Shown here: positions 15,424-24,132 of the stretch, one piece after another
How positions within the stretch are numbered: position 1 is the first letter of the stretch
Layout of the letters: each line of letters begins with the position of its first letter
Assembly: GCA_016199935.1 (NCBI GenBank)
Contig: JACQFS010000015.1
Coordinates: 1-64,000, forward strand
DNA: 64,000 bases
Direction: 5' to 3'
Source of the DNA: Verrucomicrobiota bacterium
Lineage (GTDB): Bacteria > Verrucomicrobiota > Verrucomicrobiia > Limisphaerales > JACQFS01
Position numbers and translations under genes: made by a program
The notes under the pieces: model-generated
The model's database searches: none
The model's input: the letters and a program-made list of their open reading frames with translations, nothing else
Told to the model about the DNA's origin: nothing

Positions 15424-16713
15424 ATGAAAACCAAAACCGTTTCGTTCCTCCTCTGTTTCCTCGTCGCCTCGACCGCCCTCGCCGCCAACTGGCCCGCGTG
15501 GCGCGGCCCGCTCGGCACCGGCCTCACCGAGGAGAAAAACCTCCCGACCAAGTGGAGCACCGCCGAGAACGTCAAGTGGCGCATCGCACTGCCCGAGGCC
15601 GGCAACTCCACGCCCGTCGTCTGGGGCGACCGCGTGTTCGTCACGCAGGCCGTCGGCGAAAAGCGCACGCTCATGTGCTTCAACCGCGCCGATGGCAAAC
15701 TGCTCTGGCAGGTCGGCGTGACCACGAAGGAAAAGGAACCGACGCACGCCACGAATCCCTATTGCTCCGCGTCGCCGGTGACCGATGGCGAGCGCGTCAT
15801 CGTCTCCTTCGCGTCGGACGGTTTGTTCTGCTACGACTTCACCGGCAAGGAACTCTGGCACCGCACCGATCTCGGCCGGCAGATTCACATCTGGGGCAAC
15901 GCCGCGTCGCCCGCCATCTACAGCAACCTCTGCTTCCTCAACTTCGGCCCCGGCGAGACGACCTACCTGCTCGCCGTGGACAAAAAGACAGGCAAGACCA
16001 TCTGGAAAAAGGACGAGGAGACCGGCTACGGCAAGGCACAGCCCGCCGCGGCGGATTCGGGTGAAAAGAAAAACCGCGGCAACCCGCAATACATCGGCTC
16101 ATGGACCACGCCCACGATCATGAAGGTTGAGGGCAAGGACCAGTTGCTCATGAGCTGGCCCGTGCGCCTTGCCGCTTACGACCCTGCGACCGGCAAGGAA
16201 CTCTGGACCTGCTCCGGCCTCAACCCGCTCGTTTACACCTCGCCGATTTATGAGAACGATGTCGTCGCCGCGCTTGGCGGCTTCAGCGGCACGGCCATTG
16301 GCGTGCGCGCCGGCGGCAGCGGCGACGTGACCGCCTCGCGCCGCGTGTGGCATCACCCGCGCTCGCCGCAGCGCATCGGTTCCGGCGTCGTGAAGGACGG
16401 AAAAATTTACATCCACAACGATCCCGGCACCGCGATGTGTCTCGATTTGAAAACTGGCGAGCAGGTCTGGAGCGAACGTCTCCAAGGCGCGGGCAAGACC
16501 GGCCAGAACTGGAGCAGCGTGATGTTGTCCGAGGACAAGTGCTACACCATCACGCAGGGCGGCGACTGCTTCGTGTTCCGCGCGGCTCCGAAGTTTGAAT
16601 TGATCTCCGTGAACTCGCTCGGCGAACGCAGCAACTCCTCCATCGTCCCCAGCAACGGTGAACTCTTCATCCGCACCCACGCTGCCCTCTACTGCATCGC
16701 CTCCAAGAAGTAG
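15424..16713 (+). CDS. secreted PQQ-like beta-propeller protein
   Basis: 429 residues with signal peptide MKTKTVSFLLCFLVASTALA. The mature protein starts NWPAWRGPLGTG, the standard opening of the PQQ_2-like 'outer membrane protein assembly BamB-like' propellers of PVC bacteria. Repeats of the type L.AYDPATGKELW are visible (for example LAVDKKTGKTIWKK, AMCLDLKTGEQVWSE). No PQQ-ligand or heme motif is present, so it may be a binding or scaffold propeller rather than a dehydrogenase. It is a paralogue of the gene at 53511-54785. Confidence 0.88.
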   Translation: MKTKTVSFLLCFLVASTALAANWPAWRGPLGTGLTEEKNLPTKWSTAENVKWRIALPEAGNSTPVVWGDRVFVTQAVGEKRTLMCFNRADGKLLWQVGVTTKEKEPTHATNPYCSASPVTDGERVIVSFASDGLFCYDFTGKELWHRTDLGRQIHIWGNAASPAIYSNLCFLNFGPGETTYLLAVDKKTGKTIWKKDEETGYGKAQPAAADSGEKKNRGNPQYIGSWTTPTIMKVEGKDQLLMSWPVRLAAYDPATGKELWTCSGLNPLVYTSPIYENDVVAALGGFSGTAIGVRAGGSGDVTASRRVWHHPRSPQRIGSGVVKDGKIYIHNDPGTAMCLDLKTGEQVWSERLQGAGKTGQNWSSVMLSEDKCYTITQGGDCFVFRAAPKFELISVNSLGERSNSSIVPSNGELFIRTHAALYCIASKK

Positions 16714-16734
16714 GTGCCGACGTAAGGAGGCTCT
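16714..16734. repeat. GCCGACGTAAGGAGGCTC motif, family C copy 4
   Basis: GTGCCGACGTAAGGAGGCTC begins immediately after the PQQ gene stop codon, in the same position relative to the stop as the copies at 10141 and 10957. Confidence 0.75.
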
Positions 16735-16793
16735 GATCAAATGCGGAATGAGGAATGTGGTCTGCGGGTTTGAAAATGAATTCGACCCGAGTT

Positions 16794-16866
16794 GGTCAAG
16801 CGAATGGGGTCAGGCGAATGAAAACGAGTTTCTTTTCCCTCATTCGCCTGACCCCATTCGTTTGAC
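16794..16866. repeat. 73-bp inverted repeat, family A copy 2
   Basis: The left arm opens GGTCAAGCGAATGGGGTCAG and the right arm ends ACCCCATTCGTTTGACC. The arms of 27 bp pair with one mismatch around a 19-base spacer. It is homologous to the element at 4411-4480. It lies between two convergent genes, where it could also terminate transcription. Confidence 0.85.
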
Positions 16867-16875
16867 CCTCTCGAT

Positions 16876-17691
16876 TCAGCCCGGCCACACTTTCTCCCAC
16901 GCATCCCCGCGCGCCGGGCGCGGCTTCAATTCCACATCCACATACAACACCGTCTCCGCGCTCTCGCCATAAGGCCCCATCACCACTTGCTTCCCATCCG
17001 ACCCAATGACCAGCGAGCACCCGATGCACTTGTCACCCTTCCACGCGCCCTCGCTCACCCAGCCGACGTTGCTGCAACCGGCGATCCACATCCGGAATTC
17101 CCGCGCCACCGGGCCGTAGTTCTCCAGCCACACCTTGCCGTAAGGCTCCTTCGCGTTGTCGTGGTCCGCCGGCATCGCCCACGCGCACGGCGAGAGAATG
17201 ATGTCCGCGCCCATCAGGCCGAGCGTGCGGCTCACCACCTGCCCGCGCGCGAAGGCGTCCGCGCAAATCATCAGGCCGAACGTGCCCAGCGGCGTGTGCG
17301 CCACCGCCAGCCGGTCGCCCTGTGCGTAAAGGTCGTGCGCGATGTCGAGTTCGTTGAGCTTGCGATGATGGAGGAGAATCTCACCGGCCGGATTGATGAA
17401 CACCGCCGCATTGAAAAGTTTGTCGCCCGCGCGCTCCACCAATCCGGCGCAGATGAAGACGCCATGACGCCTCGCCGCTGCGCGCAGTCGCTCGCAAGAT
17501 TCGCCACCGGGAATTTCCCCTGCGCCCATCCGTGCCGAACTGTGGCCCCAGCCAAAATCCAGCGTCTCCGGCAGCACAACCACCGTGGCTCCGGCCTTCA
17601 CAGCCTGCGCGATGAACTCTTCCGCGCGCCGCAGATTCTCCGCCGGACGACCGCCCTCCACGAGCATCTGGATCAGGGCGAGTTCGAACAT
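16876..17691 (-). CDS. carbon-nitrogen hydrolase (nitrilase superfamily)
   Basis: 271 residues from ATG 17691 (MFELALIQM). The catalytic Glu-Lys-Cys triad is present: E42 in LPETLDFGW, K111 in HHRKLNELD and C143 in GLMICADAF. The family hydrolyses nitriles, amides or carbamoyl groups; the mature length fits the omega-amidase/N-carbamoylputrescine branch more than true nitrilases, but the substrate cannot be named. Cytoplasmic. It lies just downstream of the alpha-2-macroglobulin gene's 3' side with opposite promoters unlikely, so the two may share a message only if read-through from 23989 occurs. Confidence 0.88.
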   Translation of the reverse strand: MFELALIQMLVEGGRPAENLRRAEEFIAQAVKAGATVVVLPETLDFGWGHSSARMGAGEIPGGESCERLRAAARRHGVFICAGLVERAGDKLFNAAVFINPAGEILLHHRKLNELDIAHDLYAQGDRLAVAHTPLGTFGLMICADAFARGQVVSRTLGLMGADIILSPCAWAMPADHDNAKEPYGKVWLENYGPVAREFRMWIAGCSNVGWVSEGAWKGDKCIGCSLVIGSDGKQVVMGPYGESAETVLYVDVELKPRPARGDAWEKVWPG

Positions 17692-17773
17692 GGAGCGATT
17701 GCCGCAAAAAATCGCAGAAGGCGCAAAGGGGAAATTCTTTTTGCGCTGGTTTGCGTTCTTTGCGGCCAACTAC

Positions 17774-20700
17774 TCACGGCTTCGCGTCCTCGACTGTCAC
17801 GCGCACCTCGGCGCCGTTGCAGCGGATCTCGGGCACATACATCGCGTGGCCCAGAACCGGCAGCGCGTGGAACTGGCCGGGCACTTCGGCGCGGAAGTCG
17901 TAGCGGATTTCCCAGACGCCTTCGGGGAGCTTGTCCACAAACATCGCCACCTTGCGGTCGCGGAGTTCCTGATAGACCCAGCGCGAGCGGCCGGTGAAAT
18001 CCGTGTCCGACATCAGCACCGGGCGCGGCAGGCCGACGGGCGCGATGCCACCGATGCGGCGTGCGGCTCCGCCACCCTTCTTCTTCGAGGGCGCGACCTG
18101 CGGTGCGGCGGCGGCGGGTTTGGCCGCGCTGAATTTTCTTTCGACCGCGCCGCTCTTCATTTCACGCGCGTAGAGCGATTCGCCGCTGCGGATTTCCACG
18201 GCCTCGAAGCCGGCGGGCTTGAGGTCCTCGAAGAGCAGATACTCGTAGTTGTTCTTCGTCTCGACGGTCAGCACGGTCTCGATGCGCTCGCCGCTTTTCA
18301 CGCTCTCGCCGTCCTTGAGCGGCACCTTGTCATAGACGAAGCCCTTCAAGAGCGTCGGGCGGCCGACGAGTTTGTAATACTCGCGCTTCACGAAGATTTC
18401 GTTGCCGGCGGGCGTGATGGGTTCTTCGAGGCTGAAAAACTTCGCCTCGGCCGCAAAGTAAACCGCGCCGTCGCCGTTGCGCTTGATGCGGATTTCGTTC
18501 GCGCCGTCCTTGATGAGCTTCGGGTCCACGGTGAAACGGCTCGGAGCATTGAACACGTCCGCGCCGCTGACCTTGCGGTCGGCCACCTTCGAGCCGTTGA
18601 CGAACACGCTGAACTCCAACTCCGGCTTCAGCTCGCCGCTCACCTTGAGGTAATCGTTCATCGCGAGGACGACGATGGCGGTGTCGCGCGTGTTGCTCCA
18701 CTGCGCGCCGCGGCGGTTCTTGATGAGCCAGTTGGTGACCGGTTCGATGAGCGGGTTCTTCGGGTCAATCGTCAGCAGCGCGCGCAACGCAAACGCCGTC
18801 GCCTCCACGCCGCCGTCGGACCAGCGCCAATACACGCCGTCCTCGCCCCAATGCGCGGTGCCCATCACGCCCTTGTTCGCGGGCGCGGTGCCGCCGATGA
18901 GCACGCTCGCATCCGGTCGCTCGTCGCGCTTCACGCCGTTCTCCAGATTTTCGATGAGCGTCTTGGCTTTCGTCTTGTAGTCTGTCTCGTCAAAACTGAA
19001 ATAGTGGGCGCTTAAGGCCAGCAAGGCTCTAGTGTAAGCGTTCAGCCTTTCTCGATTAGCCCAGAGATTTTCAAATGCTTTCGCTTGGAATTGTGGAACG
19101 TGACGCTCCTGGCTGCGCACGCGCTCGCGAGACAGCGAAAGCGCGTGCAGCATCCACGCCTGCATGTCGGGATTCAATTCTTCCTCGACGAGCGTCTTGT
19201 CGAGGAAGCTCGCGCCTCGTTCAAGGACGTTGCCTTTGATTTCCACGCCGGTCTGCTTGGCAAGCGTGAGGCCCCACACGACGTAAGCGGTCATCCAACG
19301 GTCGCTGTCGCCGGGTTTCCACCAGCCCCAGCCGCCGTCGCCGTGCTGGAAATCGTAGAGGCGTTCGAGGCCGGCCTTCACCATTTCGTCGAGCTTGGCC
19401 AAATCCTTTTTCCCCTTGGGTTGAGTGGCTTTCACGTTCGCCGGCTCGATGCCGCCGAAGACGCGGCCCATCACGTCCTCGGGCGCGAGGCCGAGGTCGC
19501 GCAGCGTCTTTGCGGTGATGGCGGCGGGGAGGAAACGGCTCATCGTCTGCTCGGTGCAGCCGTAGGGGTAATCAATCAGGTAGGGCAACGCATCGAGCAT
19601 CGTGACGGCGAGGCTCGGCGTGACCTGCACGGTGAGCGTGGTGGACTCGGGCTTGCGCGCCTGCGGAATGTCGAGCTTCACGGTGATGTCGTTGCCGCGG
19701 ACCTTGCCGGCCTTGGTGATGAACTTCTCGATGCCGTGTTCGTGCGCGACGTAAGTCTTCTCCATCGCGTCGGAAAACTTCCCGCCGCGCCCGGTGACTT
19801 TGAGTTTCGCTTCGCCCGGAGATTTCACGATGGCCTTCCAATCCGCGCGCGCCTCGCTGTTCGCGGGGACTTTGAGTAGCGCAGGCTTCCAGCCTGCGGG
19901 TTTCGCGGCATCCTGCCGCGAGTCAACTGGCAGCAAGATGCTGCCAGAACCCGCAGGCAGGGATGCCTGCGCTACGTTGGTCGAGTCCAGCGTCACCTTC
20001 ACCTCCATCGCCTCGTCGGTGTTGTTGTTCACGACGGCGCTTAACACAACCTCATCCCCCACGACAAAAAAGCGCGGAGCCTGGAGGCGGACGATGAGCG
20101 GTTGCTTGGTGCGCGTGTTGGTGCTCGCGAGGCCGAACTGATTTCCGACGCTGACGGCGCGCGCGGTGGCCTTCCAGCCGGTGAGGGAGTCGGGATACTT
20201 CACCTTCACGATGGCCGTCCCTTTGGCGTCGGTCTTCAAGTCGGGCTGCCAGAGAATCGTGGAGCGGAAATCAGAGCGCACCACGACGGCGGGTTCTTGG
20301 CTGGCCCGTCCTTCGCCGAGTTGCATCTCGGATCTTTTGTCGGACATGCCCTTCATCAACTGCCGGTTCGCTCCCATTGGCGCGCTCGCTGGCATCGCTC
20401 CGCGCGCGAGCATTCCACCCACGGCACTCATAGACTTCGCCGCCATTTCCATGGGTGCGGCCGCATCCATTGCGAGCACATTGGCATTGGCATAGCCGAA
20501 TTGGTCCTCCAGTCGCCCGTCATAAAGCCCATCACGGTCGAGTGACTCCAATTCCTCGCGTCCGCCCAACCCCGCCTGCCTCCGGCGCTTCCCGCTTTCA
20601 TCCGCCTCGCGCTCGTCGAACAACTCGTCCTTCTCGCCCTTCAACAGCTTCGCGTAGCTCTTCCAGTTCATCGTCGCCTGCATCTGGATCTGGTGCGGGC

Positions 20701-23700
20701 GCTTGGTGCCGTAGAAAAATTGCCGCGGGTCGCCGGCGTAATCGCTCTGGATGTAGAAGACCGATTCGTCCACAAGTCCGAACGCCACCTCAGCGGCGAC
20801 CGGTTTGCCGTCGTGGTCGCGCGTGGTGATGGTGAGCGTGCCTTCGTCGCGCGGCTGGTATTGGGCGCGATCAGGCTTCACGTCCACGGTGAGGAAATTT
20901 TTCGTCGGCGGCACCACGACCTGTTTCGTGTCGGTGAAAATCTGCCGGTCGGTCACGAGCGCCGCGCCGAGGAAAATGTTCGGCACGTGCTGCTCCGCGA
21001 TGTCTAGCTCGACGAGTTTCACCGTGCCGGTCACGTGGACAAGCTGGTAACTCATCAACTCCTCGGCCTCGGTGGTGAAGAGCACGTAACGGTCGGCGGT
21101 CGGTGTGACGAGCATCACCGGCGCGCGCTGGCCGACGCGGAACGTGTCCTGGTCCGCGATGATTTCCACGCCGCCGTGGCGGTAGCCGATTTCCGTCGTG
21201 GCGTTGTTCGCGACCCACACGGTCGTCTCGGCGCGGATGGGCTGCGGCGGGCGCTTGGGCGCAACGTCTTCGCTCAACCACGTCACGCGATAGTAGCCCT
21301 CGCGCTCCGGCGTGAAGGTGAACTCGCCCTTGCCATCGGCGTCGGTCTTCACGGTGAGCGTCTTGATTTCGTCGCGCTCGTAACCGCGGAATTTCAGCCG
21401 CCAATCCTTCTGGTCGGGACGCTCGGGCGCGGGCGGCCAGATTTTTTGCTGCGCCTGGAGCTTCTTCAGTTCGTCGCCCTTCACCTCGCGGCCGTCGGGC
21501 GCAATCCAGATTTCCCACCAATACTCGCGCAGCAATTTCACGATGCCCTCGGCGACGACGGGCTGCTCATTCGCGTCCTTGGCGGTAAACTCGATGCGCA
21601 CCTTGTCCTGCGGGCGGTAGAGATTGTGGTCGGGCCGCGCGAAAACGTAGTAGCGCTGCTGCGTGACGCGCACGGCGCCGTTGCCGGTGATTTCGCGCCG
21701 GCTCGAATCGGTCACGCGCGCCTCGACGCGATACTCGAAGTCCTGCCCGCCGCCCTTGGGCGTGTCGAAGGTGAGCGCGGCCTTGCCGGTCGCGTCGGTC
21801 TTGAGCGTCTCGCGCTTGATGATTTGCCCGCCGGCACCGCCGGGCCAGCGGCCGAAGCGGTTCACGGCTAGGTCCATGTCGTCGTAAAACCACGGGAAGT
21901 CGCGCGGTTGCGGGAAGTGCATCCAGAAGGGGTTTTGATAGACGAGCACCTCGACGCTCGCGTTGGCGACGGCGCCGCCGAAATAATAATCCGCCTGCAC
22001 GCTCACCTCGACGGTTTCGCCGAGGCGGAAGGCTTTTTTGCGCGGCTTGCCTTCGGCGGTCTTCTCCTCCGGCGTCTGCACGGTGACTTTGAATTCCGGC
22101 AGCTTGTATTCCTCCAACCGGAACAACTGCGCGTTGCCGATGTGCTGCTTGCGGCCCTCGTTCCAGAACTGGATTTGATATTCGCCGAGCGGCATCGCCT
22201 CGGTGAGTTCGAGCGCGCCCCACGCGCTGCCGAACGGGTTGAGCTTCGCCTTGTCGGCCTTCACCTTCGCGCCGCGCGGGTCGGTGATTTCAAACTCGAT
22301 GGTCGCGTCGCTCGGCGTGGAATAGACCGAGCCGTTGTAGCGGCGCGCGATGAACTTCCACTGCACCGTCTCCTTCGGGCGATACGCAGGCCGGTCGGTG
22401 AAGGCGTAAATCTTCCAACGCTCGAACTCGGCGCGGCCCCAGTAACTGTTGCCCAAGCTGAACGCCTGCCGGTCGGCAGTGATGGCGGCGGCGAAGAGTT
22501 CCAGATTGTTGTTCGCCGGGCGCGACAACTCGAACACCGCGATGCCGTCGGCGTTGACCTCCTTCTCCGACTCGCGCGACTGCCAGCGTTTGCCGTCGTG
22601 CCAGCGTTCCCAGAGCTTCACCTTGCCCTCGCGCTGCGGCGAGGAGTTGAGCGCGTTGCAGAAATAGATGAGCGCCTGCTTGCCGGAAGTTTTCAGCACG
22701 AGCGCCGAGTCGGTCACGAGCACAATGTCGCGCGCCGACTTGCCGCCACCGCGCGCTTCGAGGATGTAGGCGCCGGGCTTGAGTTTTTGTTCGAGGCGCA
22801 GCGACGCATTGCCGGGCTGGTAATCCTTCTTGTCCTTCGTGTCGTGCGACCACTCCTTCAACTTCTCGCGGCCCGCGAGGTCAATGGAGGTGAGCCAGTC
22901 GGTGCGGCGCTTCTCGTCAATGTTCGCGAGGCTCACGTCCTTCGCGAGGGCCACCGGGTAGAGCGCGAGTTCGATGCGACCGACGTTGCGCCAGTTGAGG
23001 TGATATTGAACTTCCGAGTCCGGCAGAAAAAAATGTGAGACGCTCACGCCGACCTGTTCGTCCGTGATGTTTTTGATTTGCTGCTGCGCCTGCTCGAAGT
23101 AGCGCGTCTCGCCCTTCTTGAACTCCGTAACGAGGCGGCGGAAGAGTTCGAGCGCCTTCACGAAATCCGGCTCGTTGCGCCAGCCGCCGTCCTTGAGCGG
23201 CACGACGCGGCCCTGATTCATCATCCACTCGGCGTATTGGTAGAGCGCGTCGTCATACCATTCGGTCTTCTGTCCAAGCTTCACCGCCGCCTCGAACTCC
23301 TCCGGCACACGCGCGCGCTGCTCCCAATCGCCGCCCTGCTGCTGGATGGTCCGCGCGAGCAGGTAGTGCGCGTGCGCCTGGTCGTTTTCGGTCTGCGCAA
23401 TCTTCAGCGCGTTCTCGGCGATGGGGAGCGGGAGGATGTTGCCGTAATTTCCGAAGTAGTAATTGCGCGCTTGGATGCCCGGCGGCCGCTCGATGCGCCA
23501 CACGATGCCGAGGTAACGCCCGCGCGCCGTCTCGAGGTCGCGCGCACCCGCCCACCACTCGAGCGCGTTCTGATAAAACGGCCAAGCCCCACCCCAGTTC
23601 TGCTGATTGCGCCGCGTCCACCAAAAATCCCCGAGCGACTCCTGCACCTCGACCCACACGCGGTCCTTGTCTTCCGTGCGCTGAATGTCGCGCACCATTT

Positions 23701-23989
23701 TGTCCAGCGCATCGCGAGCCGCATCGAGTTTCGTCGTGTCCGCCCGCTGCGTGCTGGCTTCCGAGCGCCACGCCGTATCCAAGAGGCGGAACTGCACCCA
23801 GCGCTGCTCGGCGGGCGGGAGATTGGTGACGACGATTTTCGCATAAGCTTCACGCGCCTTCGCAAACGACTTCTCGGCAAAGAGCCGCTCGCCTTCGGCC
23901 TTGAGCGAGTCGTAATCGCTGAGTTGTGCGTGAAGCGAGGCGGTGAAGAAAGTGGCCGCAAGCGCGGCGAGCAGGAGACGAAGTTTCAT
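17774..23989 (-). CDS. bacterial alpha-2-macroglobulin family protein with thioester
   Basis: 2071 residues. ATG 23989 gives signal peptide MKLRLLLAALAATFFTASLH, with no lipobox Cys, so it is probably soluble in the periplasm (a TTG two codons upstream is also possible). Residues 20-300 are helical and rich in Trp and Gln. MG-type beta domains follow (AYRPKETVQWKF, VFARPDHNLYRPQDKVRIEF), then the central A2M domain (STILWQPDLKTDAKGTA). The thioester motif GCTEQ has its Cys at 1478, inside LIDYPYGCTEQTMSRF, followed by alpha-toroid repeats (GGWGWWKPGDSD) and a receptor-binding-like C-terminus. The family traps proteases. It is longer than E. coli YfhM (about 1650), and no pbpC neighbour is present. 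A palindromic repeat is inserted in frame at residues about 1338-1372. Confidence 0.93.
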   Translation of the reverse strand: MKLRLLLAALAATFFTASLHAQLSDYDSLKAEGERLFAEKSFAKAREAYAKIVVTNLPPAEQRWVQFRLLDTAWRSEASTQRADTTKLDAARDALDKMVRDIQRTEDKDRVWVEVQESLGDFWWTRRNQQNWGGAWPFYQNALEWWAGARDLETARGRYLGIVWRIERPPGIQARNYYFGNYGNILPLPIAENALKIAQTENDQAHAHYLLARTIQQQGGDWEQRARVPEEFEAAVKLGQKTEWYDDALYQYAEWMMNQGRVVPLKDGGWRNEPDFVKALELFRRLVTEFKKGETRYFEQAQQQIKNITDEQVGVSVSHFFLPDSEVQYHLNWRNVGRIELALYPVALAKDVSLANIDEKRRTDWLTSIDLAGREKLKEWSHDTKDKKDYQPGNASLRLEQKLKPGAYILEARGGGKSARDIVLVTDSALVLKTSGKQALIYFCNALNSSPQREGKVKLWERWHDGKRWQSRESEKEVNADGIAVFELSRPANNNLELFAAAITADRQAFSLGNSYWGRAEFERWKIYAFTDRPAYRPKETVQWKFIARRYNGSVYSTPSDATIEFEITDPRGAKVKADKAKLNPFGSAWGALELTEAMPLGEYQIQFWNEGRKQHIGNAQLFRLEEYKLPEFKVTVQTPEEKTAEGKPRKKAFRLGETVEVSVQADYYFGGAVANASVEVLVYQNPFWMHFPQPRDFPWFYDDMDLAVNRFGRWPGGAGGQIIKRETLKTDATGKAALTFDTPKGGGQDFEYRVEARVTDSSRREITGNGAVRVTQQRYYVFARPDHNLYRPQDKVRIEFTAKDANEQPVVAEGIVKLLREYWWEIWIAPDGREVKGDELKKLQAQQKIWPPAPERPDQKDWRLKFRGYERDEIKTLTVKTDADGKGEFTFTPEREGYYRVTWLSEDVAPKRPPQPIRAETTVWVANNATTEIGYRHGGVEIIADQDTFRVGQRAPVMLVTPTADRYVLFTTEAEELMSYQLVHVTGTVKLVELDIAEQHVPNIFLGAALVTDRQIFTDTKQVVVPPTKNFLTVDVKPDRAQYQPRDEGTLTITTRDHDGKPVAAEVAFGLVDESVFYIQSDYAGDPRQFFYGTKRPHQIQMQATMNWKSYAKLLKGEKDELFDEREADESGKRRRQAGLGGREELESLDRDGLYDGRLEDQFGYANANVLAMDAAAPMEMAAKSMSAVGGMLARGAMPASAPMGANRQLMKGMSDKRSEMQLGEGRASQEPAVVVRSDFRSTILWQPDLKTDAKGTAIVKVKYPDSLTGWKATARAVSVGNQFGLASTNTRTKQPLIVRLQAPRFFVVGDEVVLSAVVNNNTDEAMEVKVTLDSTNVAQASLPAGSGSILLPVDSRQDAAKPAGWKPALLKVPANSEARADWKAIVKSPGEAKLKVTGRGGKFSDAMEKTYVAHEHGIEKFITKAGKVRGNDITVKLDIPQARKPESTTLTVQVTPSLAVTMLDALPYLIDYPYGCTEQTMSRFLPAAITAKTLRDLGLAPEDVMGRVFGGIEPANVKATQPKGKKDLAKLDEMVKAGLERLYDFQHGDGGWGWWKPGDSDRWMTAYVVWGLTLAKQTGVEIKGNVLERGASFLDKTLVEEELNPDMQAWMLHALSLSRERVRSQERHVPQFQAKAFENLWANRERLNAYTRALLALSAHYFSFDETDYKTKAKTLIENLENGVKRDERPDASVLIGGTAPANKGVMGTAHWGEDGVYWRWSDGGVEATAFALRALLTIDPKNPLIEPVTNWLIKNRRGAQWSNTRDTAIVVLAMNDYLKVSGELKPELEFSVFVNGSKVADRKVSGADVFNAPSRFTVDPKLIKDGANEIRIKRNGDGAVYFAAEAKFFSLEEPITPAGNEIFVKREYYKLVGRPTLLKGFVYDKVPLKDGESVKSGERIETVLTVETKNNYEYLLFEDLKPAGFEAVEIRSGESLYAREMKSGAVERKFSAAKPAAAAPQVAPSKKKGGGAARRIGGIAPVGLPRPVLMSDTDFTGRSRWVYQELRDRKVAMFVDKLPEGVWEIRYDFRAEVPGQFHALPVLGHAMYVPEIRCNGAEVRVTVEDAKP
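19876..19976. repeat. palindromic repeat inside the alpha-2-macroglobulin gene, family D copy 1
   Basis: Arms start GTAGCGCAGGCTTCCAGCCT on the left and end GGGATGCCTGCGCTACG on the right, about 28 bp each with a second small palindrome between (GCAGCAAGATGCTGC). The element is translated in frame as residues reading AQASLPAGSGSILL and PAGWKPALL. An intergenic relative lies at 63644-63760. Confidence 0.85.
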
Positions 23990-24132
23990 AAGCAATGTCG
24001 CCCAGTTGGACGGGACGGCCGGAAGATTACTCCCGTGAACTGCGGCGTGTCACGACAGGAGCGTGACCGGCCCGCGCGCTGACCGGCGTCGAAGGGCTGG
24101 CAATCCATTGCTCGCTCGCTAGACTCGGGCGC

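Noticed and set aside
15342-16064. Plus-strand frame in a second phase over the PQQ-like gene
   Set aside because: Out of phase with the propeller repeats, Arg-rich.
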